A stretch of 52,188 bases of DNA from an uncultured Chloracidobacterium sp. (lineage in GTDB: Bacteria; Acidobacteriota; Blastocatellia; Pyrinomonadales; Pyrinomonadaceae), in the NCBI GenBank assembly GCA_937941715.1, contig CALDGX010000124.1:1-52188 (forward strand). Reading direction: 5' to 3'. This document shows positions 42,264-51,463 of the stretch, one piece after another; the stretch's first letter is position 1, and each line of letters starts with the position of its first letter. The translations under genes and the position numbers were made by a program. The notes under the pieces are model-generated. The model saw only the letters and a list, made by a program, of their open reading frames with translations, was not told the DNA's origin and searched no databases.

Positions 42264-42491
42264 TCACGCTCGAACTTCACGTATTTCCACCTCTTCGAAC
42301 CAACATCGCGTGCAGTACCGATGCCGTTTTCGCTCGGCCGGCGTAAAAGCTCGTGCGGCCGGCAGACGGCTGATGATCATCTTTTCGTCAGCGGTCAACT
42401 CCCGCCATTCCTTGATCCGTCCCGATCCGCATTTTGGACAATCAAACATTTGCAATTTTTCCGGCATATGATTGTGCGTTTTCACTTCCAC
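42264..42491 (-). CDS. Small zinc-ribbon protein
   Basis: A 75-residue protein with two Cys pairs, CPKC and CTRC (about 40 residues apart), which would form one zinc ribbon. Start either GTG (42491) or ATG (42467); neither has a good ribosome site. It diverges from the M14 peptidase gene. DNA-, RNA- or protein-binding is possible; the role is unknown. Confidence 0.55.
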   Translation of the reverse strand: MEVKTHNHMPEKLQMFDCPKCGSGRIKEWRELTADEKMIISRLPAARAFTPAERKRHRYCTRCWFEEVEIREVRA

Positions 42492-42547
42492 GGTTTACTA
42501 TCTTATCTGGCTTCAACCAGGATCTTTACCCGATAGTGATTAATTCG

Positions 42548-45358
42548 ATGAAAATTAAAGCGTTTCTGATCGCCGTAATTGCGATATCCGTGCTGATTTT
42601 AGCCACAATGGCTCAAACGCCGGATCCGCTCAATGAAAAATTCAATTTCTATTCTCGCGGCCCATATAACGAACGCGTGCCGCGTCCGCAGAGCATTCTC
42701 AGGTACGATGTCGGTGATCACCACACTACCTATGCCCAAATGGAGCAGGTGATCGACGCTATAGCAAAGGCGGCTCCCGATCGTGTAAAGATATTTGATA
42801 TCGGGACTACAAACGAGCATCGAATGCAGCATCTGGTCGCGATATCGTCGCCCGAGAACCTAGCGCGACTCGACGAGATCAAGGCTGCGAATGCCCGACT
42901 GACCGATCCGCGAAGGACTTCGGCGGCCGAGGCTGACTCCATCGCCCGCAGTAATCCGGCGATCGCCTGGATGGCGTATACGATCCACGGCAACGAATCG
43001 TCATCATTCGAGGCGTTTATGCAGGTCATTTATCAACTGGCCGCATCCAACGAACCGGCAACGTTAGATATCCTGAAAAATACCGTCGTTCTTGTACTGA
43101 CCGGTGAAAATCCTGACGGGCACGAGCGATTTGCCACCTGGTATAATTCCGTCGCGGTCGGCGATCCAAACCGAAACGCGATCGAACACCGTGAGCCATG
43201 GGCGATATGGGGCCGCGTAAACCACTACCGGTTCAACCTCAATCGCGACACGCTGGCCTTTACGCAAAAAGAGTCGCGAAACATGCAAAAGGCGTTTATC
43301 GAATGGAACCCGCAGCTCGCCGTAGACCATCATGGCCAGCCTTCGCAATATTTCTTTCCGCCCGTGTCACTGCCGATCAACCCTAATCTGCCGCAGCCGC
43401 AATACAATAAGTGGCTTGATACCTATGGTCGGGCTAATGCCGCCGCATTCGACTCAAATCGTTGGGATTATTACCTGCGTGATGTTTTCGACGCGTTTTA
43501 TCCGGGATATTGGGATATGTACCCGTCCCTCCTCGGAGCGACCGGAATGACCTACGAGACCGACGGCGGCGGCTTTAAGGGCCTTCGCTGGACCCGCGAT
43601 GACGGCACCATCGTAACGTTTCGCTCGTCTATCGCCAAACACTATGTCGCGTCACTGACCACGCTCGAGACGACAGCAAAGAACAAGGTAGAACGGATCA
43701 GGGATTTTTATGCGTTTCGGGTAAAAGGGATGGCCGACCACGCTACTGCCAAAATGAAACGCGTCATCATCGACCCGACGTCCGACCGGGTCAAGGCGGC
43801 CGAAGTGATTGAGGTGTTACGGCTTTCGAATGTCGAGGTCAAGGTCGCTACCGCTCCGTTCACCTCACCGACCGCACACACTTATCTCGAAAAGAATTCA
43901 AAGGCAGTCTCGAAATCGTTTCCGGCGGGTTCGTACATAATCGATCTCGATCAGCCGCAACGAATTTACTTAAAAGCCGTCCTCGAACAGGACACGCCGC
44001 AGGACAAGGCGTTCGTCGACGATAACATGGCCCGTTTTCGCCGCAATCAGATGCGCGGCAAGGGCCAACCGAAGGAGGAATACGGATTTTACGATATCAC
44101 CGCCTGGTCAATGCCGCTTACGTTCGGCGTTGAAGCCTATTGGACGGAGGAATCTGGAAGTTTGCCGTCGAGAACGGTGGACGATTCAATGATCGCCGCC
44201 GCCAAGCGCGGCAGCGTTTCAGCCCGTGCCCGTATTTCTTACATCATTCCGTACGAAACCGACTCGACCGGGGCCATGGTAATGAGGCTCTTGCAAAACG
44301 GCTATAAGGTTGCCGTGACGACACGGCAACTGAACGCTGGAGGACGAAACTGGAAACCGGGTACATTTGTCATTCGCGTTTCGCGAAACCCGGAGTCGAT
44401 CCATGATGCGGTCGCCGGCCTCGCGGCCGAAATGGGCGTCAATGTGACCGGCGTTGATTCAGGCTATTCCGAAGAGGGTGACACCAGCGTCGGCGGCGAG
44501 GCTGTTATTTCGCTCAACGCCACAAAGATCGCCGTTGCCGCGGACGAGGGCGTCACGCAGGAATCATATGGATCGATTTGGTGGACGTTTGACAAACACG
44601 GGATCAAGTTCACGCCGATGACCATCGGCACGATCCGCGGCGGCGGCCTCAAGGGCTATAACGTACTAATTATTCCCGAGGGGTCGGCCGGTCGTTATAT
44701 GAGTTCGTTCGGTAGCGGCGGGGTCGCGGCATTGAAGGAATTTGCTTCCAGCGGCGGCACGATCGTCACCATCAGCGGCGGTTCGGTGTTCGCCGCTCTT
44801 AAGGACGTCGGCCTGACATCAGCCAAACTCGTCGGGAGCGATGATGATGAGGATAAGGGCAAAAAGCCGGCAGATGACAAAAAGAACTCCGAACCGGTTG
44901 TAGAATCGACGCCGGCGGGTTCCGGGTCTGACCGATCAGACGGTATCGCTCCCTCACTTCCGCCGATCGCATCGCCGTCAGCTAATGCCAACAAGGTTCC
45001 CGAGGCACTGCCGGGCGCGATTTTCCGTGCTACGGTGGACCGCACCAATTACATTACTTACGGCGTTGATCGTGACGAAATGCCGGTGCTGCTTGCGAAC
45101 GGTTATTTTTTCCGCTATTCGAAAGAGGGCACCAACGCTCTTGTCTTTGACGCTGACCCCAAACGCCCGCTTACGATCTCCGGTTTTGTATGGGAGGGGA
45201 ATACCGAGCGATTGCTGAGTGGAACGTCGTATATAATAGACGAATCTGTGGGCTCCGGCCACGTCGTTCTTTTTGCTGAAGACCCATTTTTTCGAGGAAT
45301 GACACGCGCTACCACCCGCTTGTTCTTTAATTCGATCGTTTTTAACGGAGTATTTTGA
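42548..45358 (+). CDS. Secreted M14 family zinc carboxypeptidase
   Basis: A 936-residue exported peptidase. A signal peptide (about 1-22) leads to a carboxypeptidase A-like domain in which HGNE (His147-Glu150) gives two zinc ligands and DHHG further on the third His. A long C-terminal part has a region with type-1 glutamine amidotransferase-like features, interrupted by an Asp/Lys/Pro-rich probably disordered stretch (about 797-855). The start is set at the ATG before the signal peptide; an in-frame opening 38 codons upstream is not credible. The stop shares a base with the next ATG. Confidence 0.88.
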   Translation: MKIKAFLIAVIAISVLILATMAQTPDPLNEKFNFYSRGPYNERVPRPQSILRYDVGDHHTTYAQMEQVIDAIAKAAPDRVKIFDIGTTNEHRMQHLVAISSPENLARLDEIKAANARLTDPRRTSAAEADSIARSNPAIAWMAYTIHGNESSSFEAFMQVIYQLAASNEPATLDILKNTVVLVLTGENPDGHERFATWYNSVAVGDPNRNAIEHREPWAIWGRVNHYRFNLNRDTLAFTQKESRNMQKAFIEWNPQLAVDHHGQPSQYFFPPVSLPINPNLPQPQYNKWLDTYGRANAAAFDSNRWDYYLRDVFDAFYPGYWDMYPSLLGATGMTYETDGGGFKGLRWTRDDGTIVTFRSSIAKHYVASLTTLETTAKNKVERIRDFYAFRVKGMADHATAKMKRVIIDPTSDRVKAAEVIEVLRLSNVEVKVATAPFTSPTAHTYLEKNSKAVSKSFPAGSYIIDLDQPQRIYLKAVLEQDTPQDKAFVDDNMARFRRNQMRGKGQPKEEYGFYDITAWSMPLTFGVEAYWTEESGSLPSRTVDDSMIAAAKRGSVSARARISYIIPYETDSTGAMVMRLLQNGYKVAVTTRQLNAGGRNWKPGTFVIRVSRNPESIHDAVAGLAAEMGVNVTGVDSGYSEEGDTSVGGEAVISLNATKIAVAADEGVTQESYGSIWWTFDKHGIKFTPMTIGTIRGGGLKGYNVLIIPEGSAGRYMSSFGSGGVAALKEFASSGGTIVTISGGSVFAALKDVGLTSAKLVGSDDDEDKGKKPADDKKNSEPVVESTPAGSGSDRSDGIAPSLPPIASPSANANKVPEALPGAIFRATVDRTNYITYGVDRDEMPVLLANGYFFRYSKEGTNALVFDADPKRPLTISGFVWEGNTERLLSGTSYIIDESVGSGHVVLFAEDPFFRGMTRATTRLFFNSIVFNGVF

Positions 45359-45843
45359 TGTTTACCGTAAAAGCCGGTTATTCAGGTGTAATTGAATTGA
45401 ACTCGAGCGTTGAGCGCGTTCGCGACTTCTTCTCGGATATAAACAACTTCGCGGCGTTGATGCCCGGCATTTCCCAGATCCACACCGATGCCAAGGGTAT
45501 CGCTCATTGGCGAATCCAGGCGGAAATACCGGTAGTCGGGCAAATGCTGCAAAGGTTTGCGGTCGAGTTGGTTGAGGCAAACGAAGACCGGATCGAATGG
45601 TCGCCTCTGAGGACTGAGACCGAGAATTTCCTCAGATATTCGGCTGACTTTTTCGAAAAAGCCAAGGGTATTACTAACGTTCATTTTTCGCAGTTGGTGG
45701 AACTTCGCCGTAAATCTGCCCGCGATCTACATTTCCTTGCGGGACTCGCCGGGGAGGGTCTTATCAGCAGCGAGATGAACAAACGGATCGCGGAAATGAT
45801 AAAGACCTTCATCGACAAAGCAAAAGAACGCCTTGAAAACTAG
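45358..45843 (+). CDS. SRPBCC/START-like protein
   Basis: A 161-residue START-like (polyketide cyclase/CoxG-like) domain protein with an N-terminal VIELNSSVERVRDFFSDINNFAALMPGI pattern compressed into the usual first strand and helices. It probably binds a hydrophobic ligand. Its ATG overlaps the TGA of the M14 peptidase gene, implying translational coupling between a secreted and a cytoplasmic protein. Confidence 0.8.
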   Translation: MFTVKAGYSGVIELNSSVERVRDFFSDINNFAALMPGISQIHTDAKGIAHWRIQAEIPVVGQMLQRFAVELVEANEDRIEWSPLRTETENFLRYSADFFEKAKGITNVHFSQLVELRRKSARDLHFLAGLAGEGLISSEMNKRIAEMIKTFIDKAKERLEN

Positions 45844-45862
45844 CCCGTTCGTATTTCGTCGA

Positions 45863-45907
45863 TAAAAAATGGCACGAGCATCGATCACTGTCGATTCTCG
45901 TGCCATT
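45863..45907 (-). terminator. Terminator of CocE/NonD hydrolase gene
   Basis: AATGGCACGAG/CTCGTGCCATT (45868-45878 with 45897-45907) with inner ATCGAT/TCGAT; six T follow on the minus strand. Confidence 0.85.
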
Positions 45908-45939
45908 AGTGCCATTTCGCATGTGTCGCTGGTCAGCGA

Positions 45940-47895
45940 TCACTTTTTCTTCACGACGGTGATCGTCAGCTCAGCCGGATATTGCTTTGAATGATGAACC
46001 GAGTTTCGGGCTATTACGCCCTTCACCTCATCATAATTGTTCCCGCCCGTATTCATATTACGGTCAAAACGCGGAAAATTACTGCTCGATATCTCGATCC
46101 TGATGCGGTGGCCGGGAGCAAAGTAGTTACTTGTCGTCATCGGCTGAAACACGACCTTGTAAACCTCTCCGGCTTCCATCCATGCCAACGGCTTGTCATA
46201 TCCGTTGCGGTAACGCATTCGCTGGATGGTCTCATCGAGGTTCCAGGCTTTACCGTTCTCATCTACATCGATCAGCTTGACCGTAAAATCGGTATCCTTC
46301 GCGCTCGATGATACGAACAGCGTCAGATCGATCGAACCGCTCAGTTCGATGCCTTCTTTCAGCACATCCGAACTGTAAACGAGAATGTCCTGCCGCTCTT
46401 CCATCTTGCTTTGGTCCCACGACCCGCCTGTGACCGCGTTGCCCGTGCAGCACACGTTGCCGCCAAACGACGGAACCGGATTCATGGGATCGTAATCAAA
46501 ACTGTCGGGCATATCCGCAGCCGGCGGTTCCGCGACAAGCGCTCCGTCGCCCTTCAACGAGTTTGCTCTGCCGCTGCTCGCTAGGTAGAACTTCATCTGC
46601 TCGGCTCCCTTCGGCGGCCATTGATCAGAGGATTGCCATTTGTTGCTGCCCATCGTGAAATAGCGAACCTTCGGCATATTCAAAATGTCGTTCTTCTCAC
46701 CTTTAAGGAAATGATCGAACCAGCCGTAGGTCAGGGCACTGTAATCGAGTCGGGCGTCACCCATGCTTCGTTCGCCGACAATCGTGTTTTCCGTTGCCCG
46801 CGTATAACTGCAGTGCAGCGTCGGAGCGATCACGGCATATTGTTTATCAGCAACATCAGGGCTGGCCGTTTTGCGGACATGATTGTAAACGGCCAAATTA
46901 GGGCCAACCGATACGTCATACCACGACATAAACCAGAATCCCGGAATGTTGATCTTCATGTTGTCGTGAAACAGCCCGCCCTTGTACCACGCCGGATCGT
47001 TTGGCGTGCGCCTGATCATCGCACCTCCGGTGCTGTTCGGCATTTCGTCGGCAAATATTCCGTTCGGCCCATCGACCGCCTTGATGATGTCTTTTACGGG
47101 TAAATGCCGCAGTGCCTTTGACCAATCAACGGGCGGAGCCTGCTGGGCAAGGTCGAACGACTTCGACGCACGTATCAGGTCCACCTGAGAAGTGTTTGCC
47201 GGAAACATCGGGCGAATCTGGTTTTGCTCGCCGTACAGCCACGCAATGAACAGCATTTGGACAGCTCCGCCGCGATACCAGTTTCCCTGCTCGTAATACG
47301 GCCCGACCCGACCGACGCCCGCTCCGAACCCCTGGGCGATCATTGTCGTAAATGCCGGATTGCCCCGGGCAGCAACCGCCATCTGCCATTCGGCTGTCGA
47401 TGAGCACCCGATCGTACCGACTTTCTTATTCGACCACGGCTGCGAAGACATCCATGTCAGCGCATCGTCGCCATCGGTCGTCGGCGGCCCAAGAATGTCG
47501 TAATTGCCCTCGGAGAAAAAATGCCCGCGTTCGTTCATCACGACGTAGGCGTAGCCGCGTTTGATCGCGTCAAGGATCGAAGTCATGTCACGCGGGGCAC
47601 CGAGCCTGATGTCCCAAAAATTAAAATTGTACGGCGTTCGCGAAAAGATGATCGGATACTTTTTTGATGGATCCTTGGGTCTATATACATCGGCCGCCAT
47701 CCGCTTGCCGTCCCGCATCGGCACCATTACTTTGCGGTCGACAACCGCAATCTCGTTCAACTCTTTTTCGATCGCAAAGCGCTTTGCGATCAGCTCGGGA
47801 TCCGGTGCTTGCCGATTCTGTGCAACCGTTCCGGTCGTCAAAAAGGCCGAAAATAAAACCAACACAATTAGACCGCGTGTGATCCCAACTCTCAT
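45940..47895 (-). CDS. Secreted CocE/NonD family hydrolase
   Basis: A 651-residue exported alpha/beta hydrolase of the cocaine esterase/X-Pro dipeptidyl-peptidase superfamily. A signal peptide (ending TVAQ) precedes the catalytic domain, with the nucleophile Ser in VGTIGCSSTAEWQ. The C-terminal jelly-roll domain includes FTVKLIDVDENG and HRIRIEISSSNFPRFDRN, typical of the family. Substrates may be esters or amides, including glutaryl-7-ACA type amides; peptides are also possible. AAGGAGT lies nine bases before the ATG. Confidence 0.9.
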   Translation of the reverse strand: MRVGITRGLIVLVLFSAFLTTGTVAQNRQAPDPELIAKRFAIEKELNEIAVVDRKVMVPMRDGKRMAADVYRPKDPSKKYPIIFSRTPYNFNFWDIRLGAPRDMTSILDAIKRGYAYVVMNERGHFFSEGNYDILGPPTTDGDDALTWMSSQPWSNKKVGTIGCSSTAEWQMAVAARGNPAFTTMIAQGFGAGVGRVGPYYEQGNWYRGGAVQMLFIAWLYGEQNQIRPMFPANTSQVDLIRASKSFDLAQQAPPVDWSKALRHLPVKDIIKAVDGPNGIFADEMPNSTGGAMIRRTPNDPAWYKGGLFHDNMKINIPGFWFMSWYDVSVGPNLAVYNHVRKTASPDVADKQYAVIAPTLHCSYTRATENTIVGERSMGDARLDYSALTYGWFDHFLKGEKNDILNMPKVRYFTMGSNKWQSSDQWPPKGAEQMKFYLASSGRANSLKGDGALVAEPPAADMPDSFDYDPMNPVPSFGGNVCCTGNAVTGGSWDQSKMEERQDILVYSSDVLKEGIELSGSIDLTLFVSSSAKDTDFTVKLIDVDENGKAWNLDETIQRMRYRNGYDKPLAWMEAGEVYKVVFQPMTTSNYFAPGHRIRIEISSSNFPRFDRNMNTGGNNYDEVKGVIARNSVHHSKQYPAELTITVVKKK

Positions 47896-47978
47896 TGCAA
47901 TTACTCCTTTTCATCCCGGGCCGACGGCCGCCCGACGATCGATTTTCATTATGGACGCGTTGATTCTACCCCAATAAT

Positions 47979-48010
47979 GCAAAAAACCGGAGCTATGCCC
48001 CGGTTTTTGC
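47979..48010 (-). terminator. Terminator of SDR gene
   Basis: AAAAACCGG/CCGGTTTTT (47982-47990 with 48000-48008); six T follow on the minus strand. Confidence 0.85.
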
Positions 48011-48038
48011 AAATTTCGATCGTCTCGCGGCCGATCTT

Positions 48039-48788
48039 CTAGGTGATAGCTCCACCATCGACAATTACTATCTCGCCGCTCATAAAGCTGTTTCGGTCGC
48101 TGGTCATAAAGGCTGCATATTCCGCGAGCTCCTCGGGCCGACCGACGCGCCCCTTCGCGACCCAAAAATCATGCATCTGCAAAAGTCGCTCTGGCAAAGT
48201 ATGTCCGAGGTCGGTATCGAAAATGCCGGCCGCAATAGCATTGACCGAGATGCCGAAGTTTGCGGCCTCGCGCGACAGACACTTAGTAAATCCGATCATC
48301 GCGGCCTTTGACGTTGCATAGTGGACCGACGTGGGCAGACTCCGGATGGCACCGACCGAGGTAATATTCAGGATCGAACCCGATCGCTCTCGGATCATCT
48401 GTTTGTAAAAGGGCTTGGTGACCGCAAAAAGGCTGTTTACATTTGTATCGACGACCCAATCCCACGATTTGTCGGTCGTCGTCGCAAAATTGTCTCCCTT
48501 ATTCACCGCGGCATTGTTGACAAGCACGTTTATCGGCCCCCAGGCATCCTTGATCTCGCGTGCGATATGCTTCATTCCATAACGGTCGGTCACCGAAACC
48601 TTGTAGCTTAGGGCACGACGCCCATGAGCTTCGATCTTGGCCCTGACCTCGTCGGCGAGAGCGTCGCTGGAATGATAGTTGAAGGCAACGTCCGCACCTT
48701 CCCGGGCGAAAACTTCACATATCGCGGCACCGATCCCTCGCGTCCCGCCTGAGACGAACGCACGTTTTCCTTCCAATAGTAAGCTCAA
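48039..48788 (-). CDS. SDR family oxidoreductase, FabG-like
   Basis: A 249-residue short-chain dehydrogenase. The NAD(P)-binding motif GGTRGIGAAI (residues 15-24), NNAAVN and the catalytic Tyr/Lys in YATSKAAMIG are present; IVDGGAIT at the C-terminus is typical of FabG-like enzymes. The start is a TTG: GGAG lies nine bases upstream and no ATG fits. It could supply the ketoacyl-ACP reductase missing from the fab operon, but other oxidoreductase roles are equally possible. Confidence 0.88.
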   Translation of the reverse strand: MSLLLEGKRAFVSGGTRGIGAAICEVFAREGADVAFNYHSSDALADEVRAKIEAHGRRALSYKVSVTDRYGMKHIAREIKDAWGPINVLVNNAAVNKGDNFATTTDKSWDWVVDTNVNSLFAVTKPFYKQMIRERSGSILNITSVGAIRSLPTSVHYATSKAAMIGFTKCLSREAANFGISVNAIAAGIFDTDLGHTLPERLLQMHDFWVAKGRVGRPEELAEYAAFMTSDRNSFMSGEIVIVDGGAIT

Positions 48789-48874
48789 AATTAAGTTCTC
48801 CGAGTTAGATAAGGACTAAGAACCCAAATCAAGAGGTTAAATAAATCGTGGTTACCTGACAAGTTGCCGAATCG

Positions 48875-48895
48875 AAAAATGCTGCGTCAGGCAGC
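48875..48895 (-). terminator. Terminator overlapping the end of the glycosyltransferase gene
   Basis: Stem GCTGC/GCAGC (48881-48885 with 48891-48895) followed on the minus strand by ATTTTTC. The stop codon (48887-48889) lies in the five-base loop. Confidence 0.6.
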
Positions 48896-50065
48896 CGCAC
48901 GTGACGACGTGAACGGGTGCGGCAGAAGTGCGTTTATCTCTTTGATGATCTGTTCGGTCGAATTTGGCATGGTCATCCCGACCGTGGCGGCCTTCATCCG
49001 CGAGTATTCGTTGTTGTCAGCAAGCAGATTTTGAATGGTCGGTACTATGTCTGTGCTCTTCTTAAGCAAAATGCCGGCACCGCGACGCTCAAGCAGTTCA
49101 GACGTACCGGCTTCCTGCGGCATTGGCGGCGTTGTCACATCGGCAATTATCGGCAGCCGGCAAGCGAGAGCTTCAAACGTGGTCAACCCGCCGAGCTTTG
49201 AGACCATTATGTTGGCAGAATGCATCAATTTCTCGATCTCATCGGAGTAACCGATGACTTTGACCGGGAATTTTGCGGTTTTAGCGAGCTGCTCCGCCTC
49301 GAGCCTTAATTCCTCATTCTTTCCAGCCAAAAAGATAGCTTGTACATCGAGTTCGCCCCGGACGAGTTCGCGAAAGATCTGCGGTATATTACCGCCGCCC
49401 ACCCAACCCGCATTCACGAAGACCGTGAACTTGTCCGGGTCGAGGCCGTAGACACGACGGGCGTCCTGGGCGTCTTTTTCGTCGACCTCGCGAAACTTCG
49501 GGTTGACCGGCATACCCGAAACCTTGATCTTCGAAGGCGATATACCGTAATCGATAAGCTGATCGCGGGCGTCGTCATTTGCTACGAGGTAGAGCGACAC
49601 GTCTTCACATGCCCACCCCTTCCAAAACCCGTAACATGGATCAGTCACAACAGTTACAAGCGGAACCTGATCTGATAGATTAAGTTCCTTCAGGATCCTC
49701 GCGAAAATATGCTGGGTCAGTGGATGGACACTAACGACCACGTGCGGGCACCATTTTTCAAACTGGTCCCGAACGTAACCCATACATCGCTTGTGAAAGA
49801 ACTCACGCGTTTCAGGCCTGATCTTGTTGACGAACCAATACAGGTATTTCATCCAGTGCTGGCGATTGCGCAGCATCCAGTTGTATAGATTTACCAATTT
49901 GTCGGTGACGTGGTGCGACTCCTCGACGGCCTTGATCACCCGCACGACCGACGAATCACCCTTCCAAAATTTCTCCAAACCGTCAGAGATCGCCGCGGCG
50001 GCGGAGCGATGCCCGCCGCCCGTGTCAGACGAAATAATAAGGATCTTTGGAGTGGTCTGAGGCAT
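48887..50065 (-). CDS. MGDG synthase-like glycosyltransferase
   Basis: A 392-residue GT28-family glycosyltransferase. The N-terminal ILIISSDTGGGHRSAAAAI is the acceptor/membrane-lipid motif of MGDG synthase and processive diacylglycerol glucosyltransferases; the C-terminal sugar-nucleotide domain shows KLGGLTTFEALACRLPII. It likely transfers a sugar to diacylglycerol at the inner face of the membrane. The donor and product are not determined. It follows the radical SAM gene by 16 bases. Confidence 0.87.
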   Translation of the reverse strand: MPQTTPKILIISSDTGGGHRSAAAAISDGLEKFWKGDSSVVRVIKAVEESHHVTDKLVNLYNWMLRNRQHWMKYLYWFVNKIRPETREFFHKRCMGYVRDQFEKWCPHVVVSVHPLTQHIFARILKELNLSDQVPLVTVVTDPCYGFWKGWACEDVSLYLVANDDARDQLIDYGISPSKIKVSGMPVNPKFREVDEKDAQDARRVYGLDPDKFTVFVNAGWVGGGNIPQIFRELVRGELDVQAIFLAGKNEELRLEAEQLAKTAKFPVKVIGYSDEIEKLMHSANIMVSKLGGLTTFEALACRLPIIADVTTPPMPQEAGTSELLERRGAGILLKKSTDIVPTIQNLLADNNEYSRMKAATVGMTMPNSTEQIIKEINALLPHPFTSSRAAA

Positions 50066-50081
50066 TCTTGAACGCTAAAGG

Positions 50082-51242
50082 TTAAGCTTTCATGGCCACT
50101 TCGCGTGCCGCCTCAAATCCGACAGACTTTGCGGCTTTCTTCATCTGCGACTCCAACTTCTTGATCTTGACCAGATGGCCCGCGTTGAATGGCAGCGAAG
50201 GATAAAAGCAATTCGATTCGTGGGTGCAGAAACATCCGTTTCCGGCCTCTTTGCGACGTTCGGCCATAAGGTCGGTCTTCCATGCCGCCTGGAAATCCCA
50301 ATCGTAATCGCGAAGGTTCAGGACATCTTCTTTATTTTCGCAGGACGAAAGAGCACCGTGATCATAAATGACCGCACCCGCGCTTCCCGCGTAGCAGGTC
50401 AGCTGGGCCTTGTTCTCTTCCTTGGTCTTGGCGATCAGGTCGTGCATATAAATATCTACCGCCGCCTTGAAGAAACCGGAATCACCGCCATAATTATTCT
50501 TGAGCGCCGCACTCTTGGTATCCTCGAGGATCATTTGCGACAGCTGCTGATAACGCTTGTGGTCAAACTCGAGTTCGATCGGGTCGTTTGACGGTGGGCG
50601 GATGTAATTGATATTGACCTTGTCCGGCTTGAGGTCGTATTTCAGAAAGTCGTACCAGTCGAAGATGGTCTCTTCATTAGAGTGCATAACGCAAGTACAT
50701 GTTTGAATATCAAGGCGCGGATATTGCTCCTTTTTCATTTGCTGCAGCGTGCGTGCCGTGTGGATAGCCTTATCCCAGCTCCCCTCTTTGCGGCGGATCT
50801 TTTCGTGAGCTTCCTTCATTCCGTCGATCCCGAGGGCAACACTAACATTTAAATTGGGACACTCATCCATGATCTGGGCGACATCCGGAAAGATCCTCGG
50901 ATGGATCTGGCCGTTCGACATCAGGTACACCGAATCGAGTTTGTTGTTTTCATAGAACGCCCGGACGATCTGAGGCAGATCTTTCCGGGTGAACGGTTCA
51001 CCGCCGGCAAGCACAAGCACGCCAAGATTTCCGCCGAGAGTTTCGGAGATCTTTTCGATCTCGTGCGTTTTCATCTGCAGCTTTTTACGCGGGCGGTCAT
51101 CGAGTTCGTCCGTAAAAAAGCAATGTGTACATCGCATATCACAGACGCTCGTCACCAAAATGTTGAGAAATACGGGCGAGATCGGTTTTCCGACCAATAT
51201 ACTCGCGTATCGCTTAAAGATCTCTTTTGTTGCAAAATCCAT
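50082..51242 (-). CDS. Radical SAM protein with C-terminal cysteine-rich region
   Basis: A 386-residue radical SAM enzyme. The cluster motif CDMRCTHC (Cys34, Cys38, Cys41) and the GGEPFTR motif are present. The C-terminal region has further cysteines (CYAGSAG, SSCEN, CFCTHESNC), like a SPASM/twitch domain that binds extra iron-sulfur clusters. The reaction is unknown. An upstream GTG (51287) is in frame; the ATG at 51242 is preferred because GAGG lies eight bases before it and the candidate promoter below leaves almost no leader for the GTG. Confidence 0.85.
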   Translation of the reverse strand: MDFATKEIFKRYASILVGKPISPVFLNILVTSVCDMRCTHCFFTDELDDRPRKKLQMKTHEIEKISETLGGNLGVLVLAGGEPFTRKDLPQIVRAFYENNKLDSVYLMSNGQIHPRIFPDVAQIMDECPNLNVSVALGIDGMKEAHEKIRRKEGSWDKAIHTARTLQQMKKEQYPRLDIQTCTCVMHSNEETIFDWYDFLKYDLKPDKVNINYIRPPSNDPIELEFDHKRYQQLSQMILEDTKSAALKNNYGGDSGFFKAAVDIYMHDLIAKTKEENKAQLTCYAGSAGAVIYDHGALSSCENKEDVLNLRDYDWDFQAAWKTDLMAERRKEAGNGCFCTHESNCFYPSLPFNAGHLVKIKKLESQMKKAAKSVGFEAAREVAMKA

Positions 51243-51302
51243 TTTATAAACCTCTACGGGCCGGTCGCCGGCGTCCTTTTCGCTCACACACCGCCACCTT
51301 AT

Positions 51303-51331
51303 AATTTACGCTAATACGGCACTTTCGGCAA
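51303..51331 (-). promoter_or_regulatory. Candidate promoter of radical SAM gene
   Basis: On the minus strand TTGCCG (51331-51326), 17-base spacer, TAAATT (51308-51303). Expected start about 51296. Confidence 0.4.
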
Positions 51332-51463
51332 CATTCACCCAACGCCCTACGGTTAGCATCGATTGGATGATTCCGGACATTGTTTGGTTACCCGTTTGAT
51401 TATCTGCGGCTCTATGTGATGAACTTATCGTTTCGCCATTTATGGCTGTGATAGGATTTAGTT

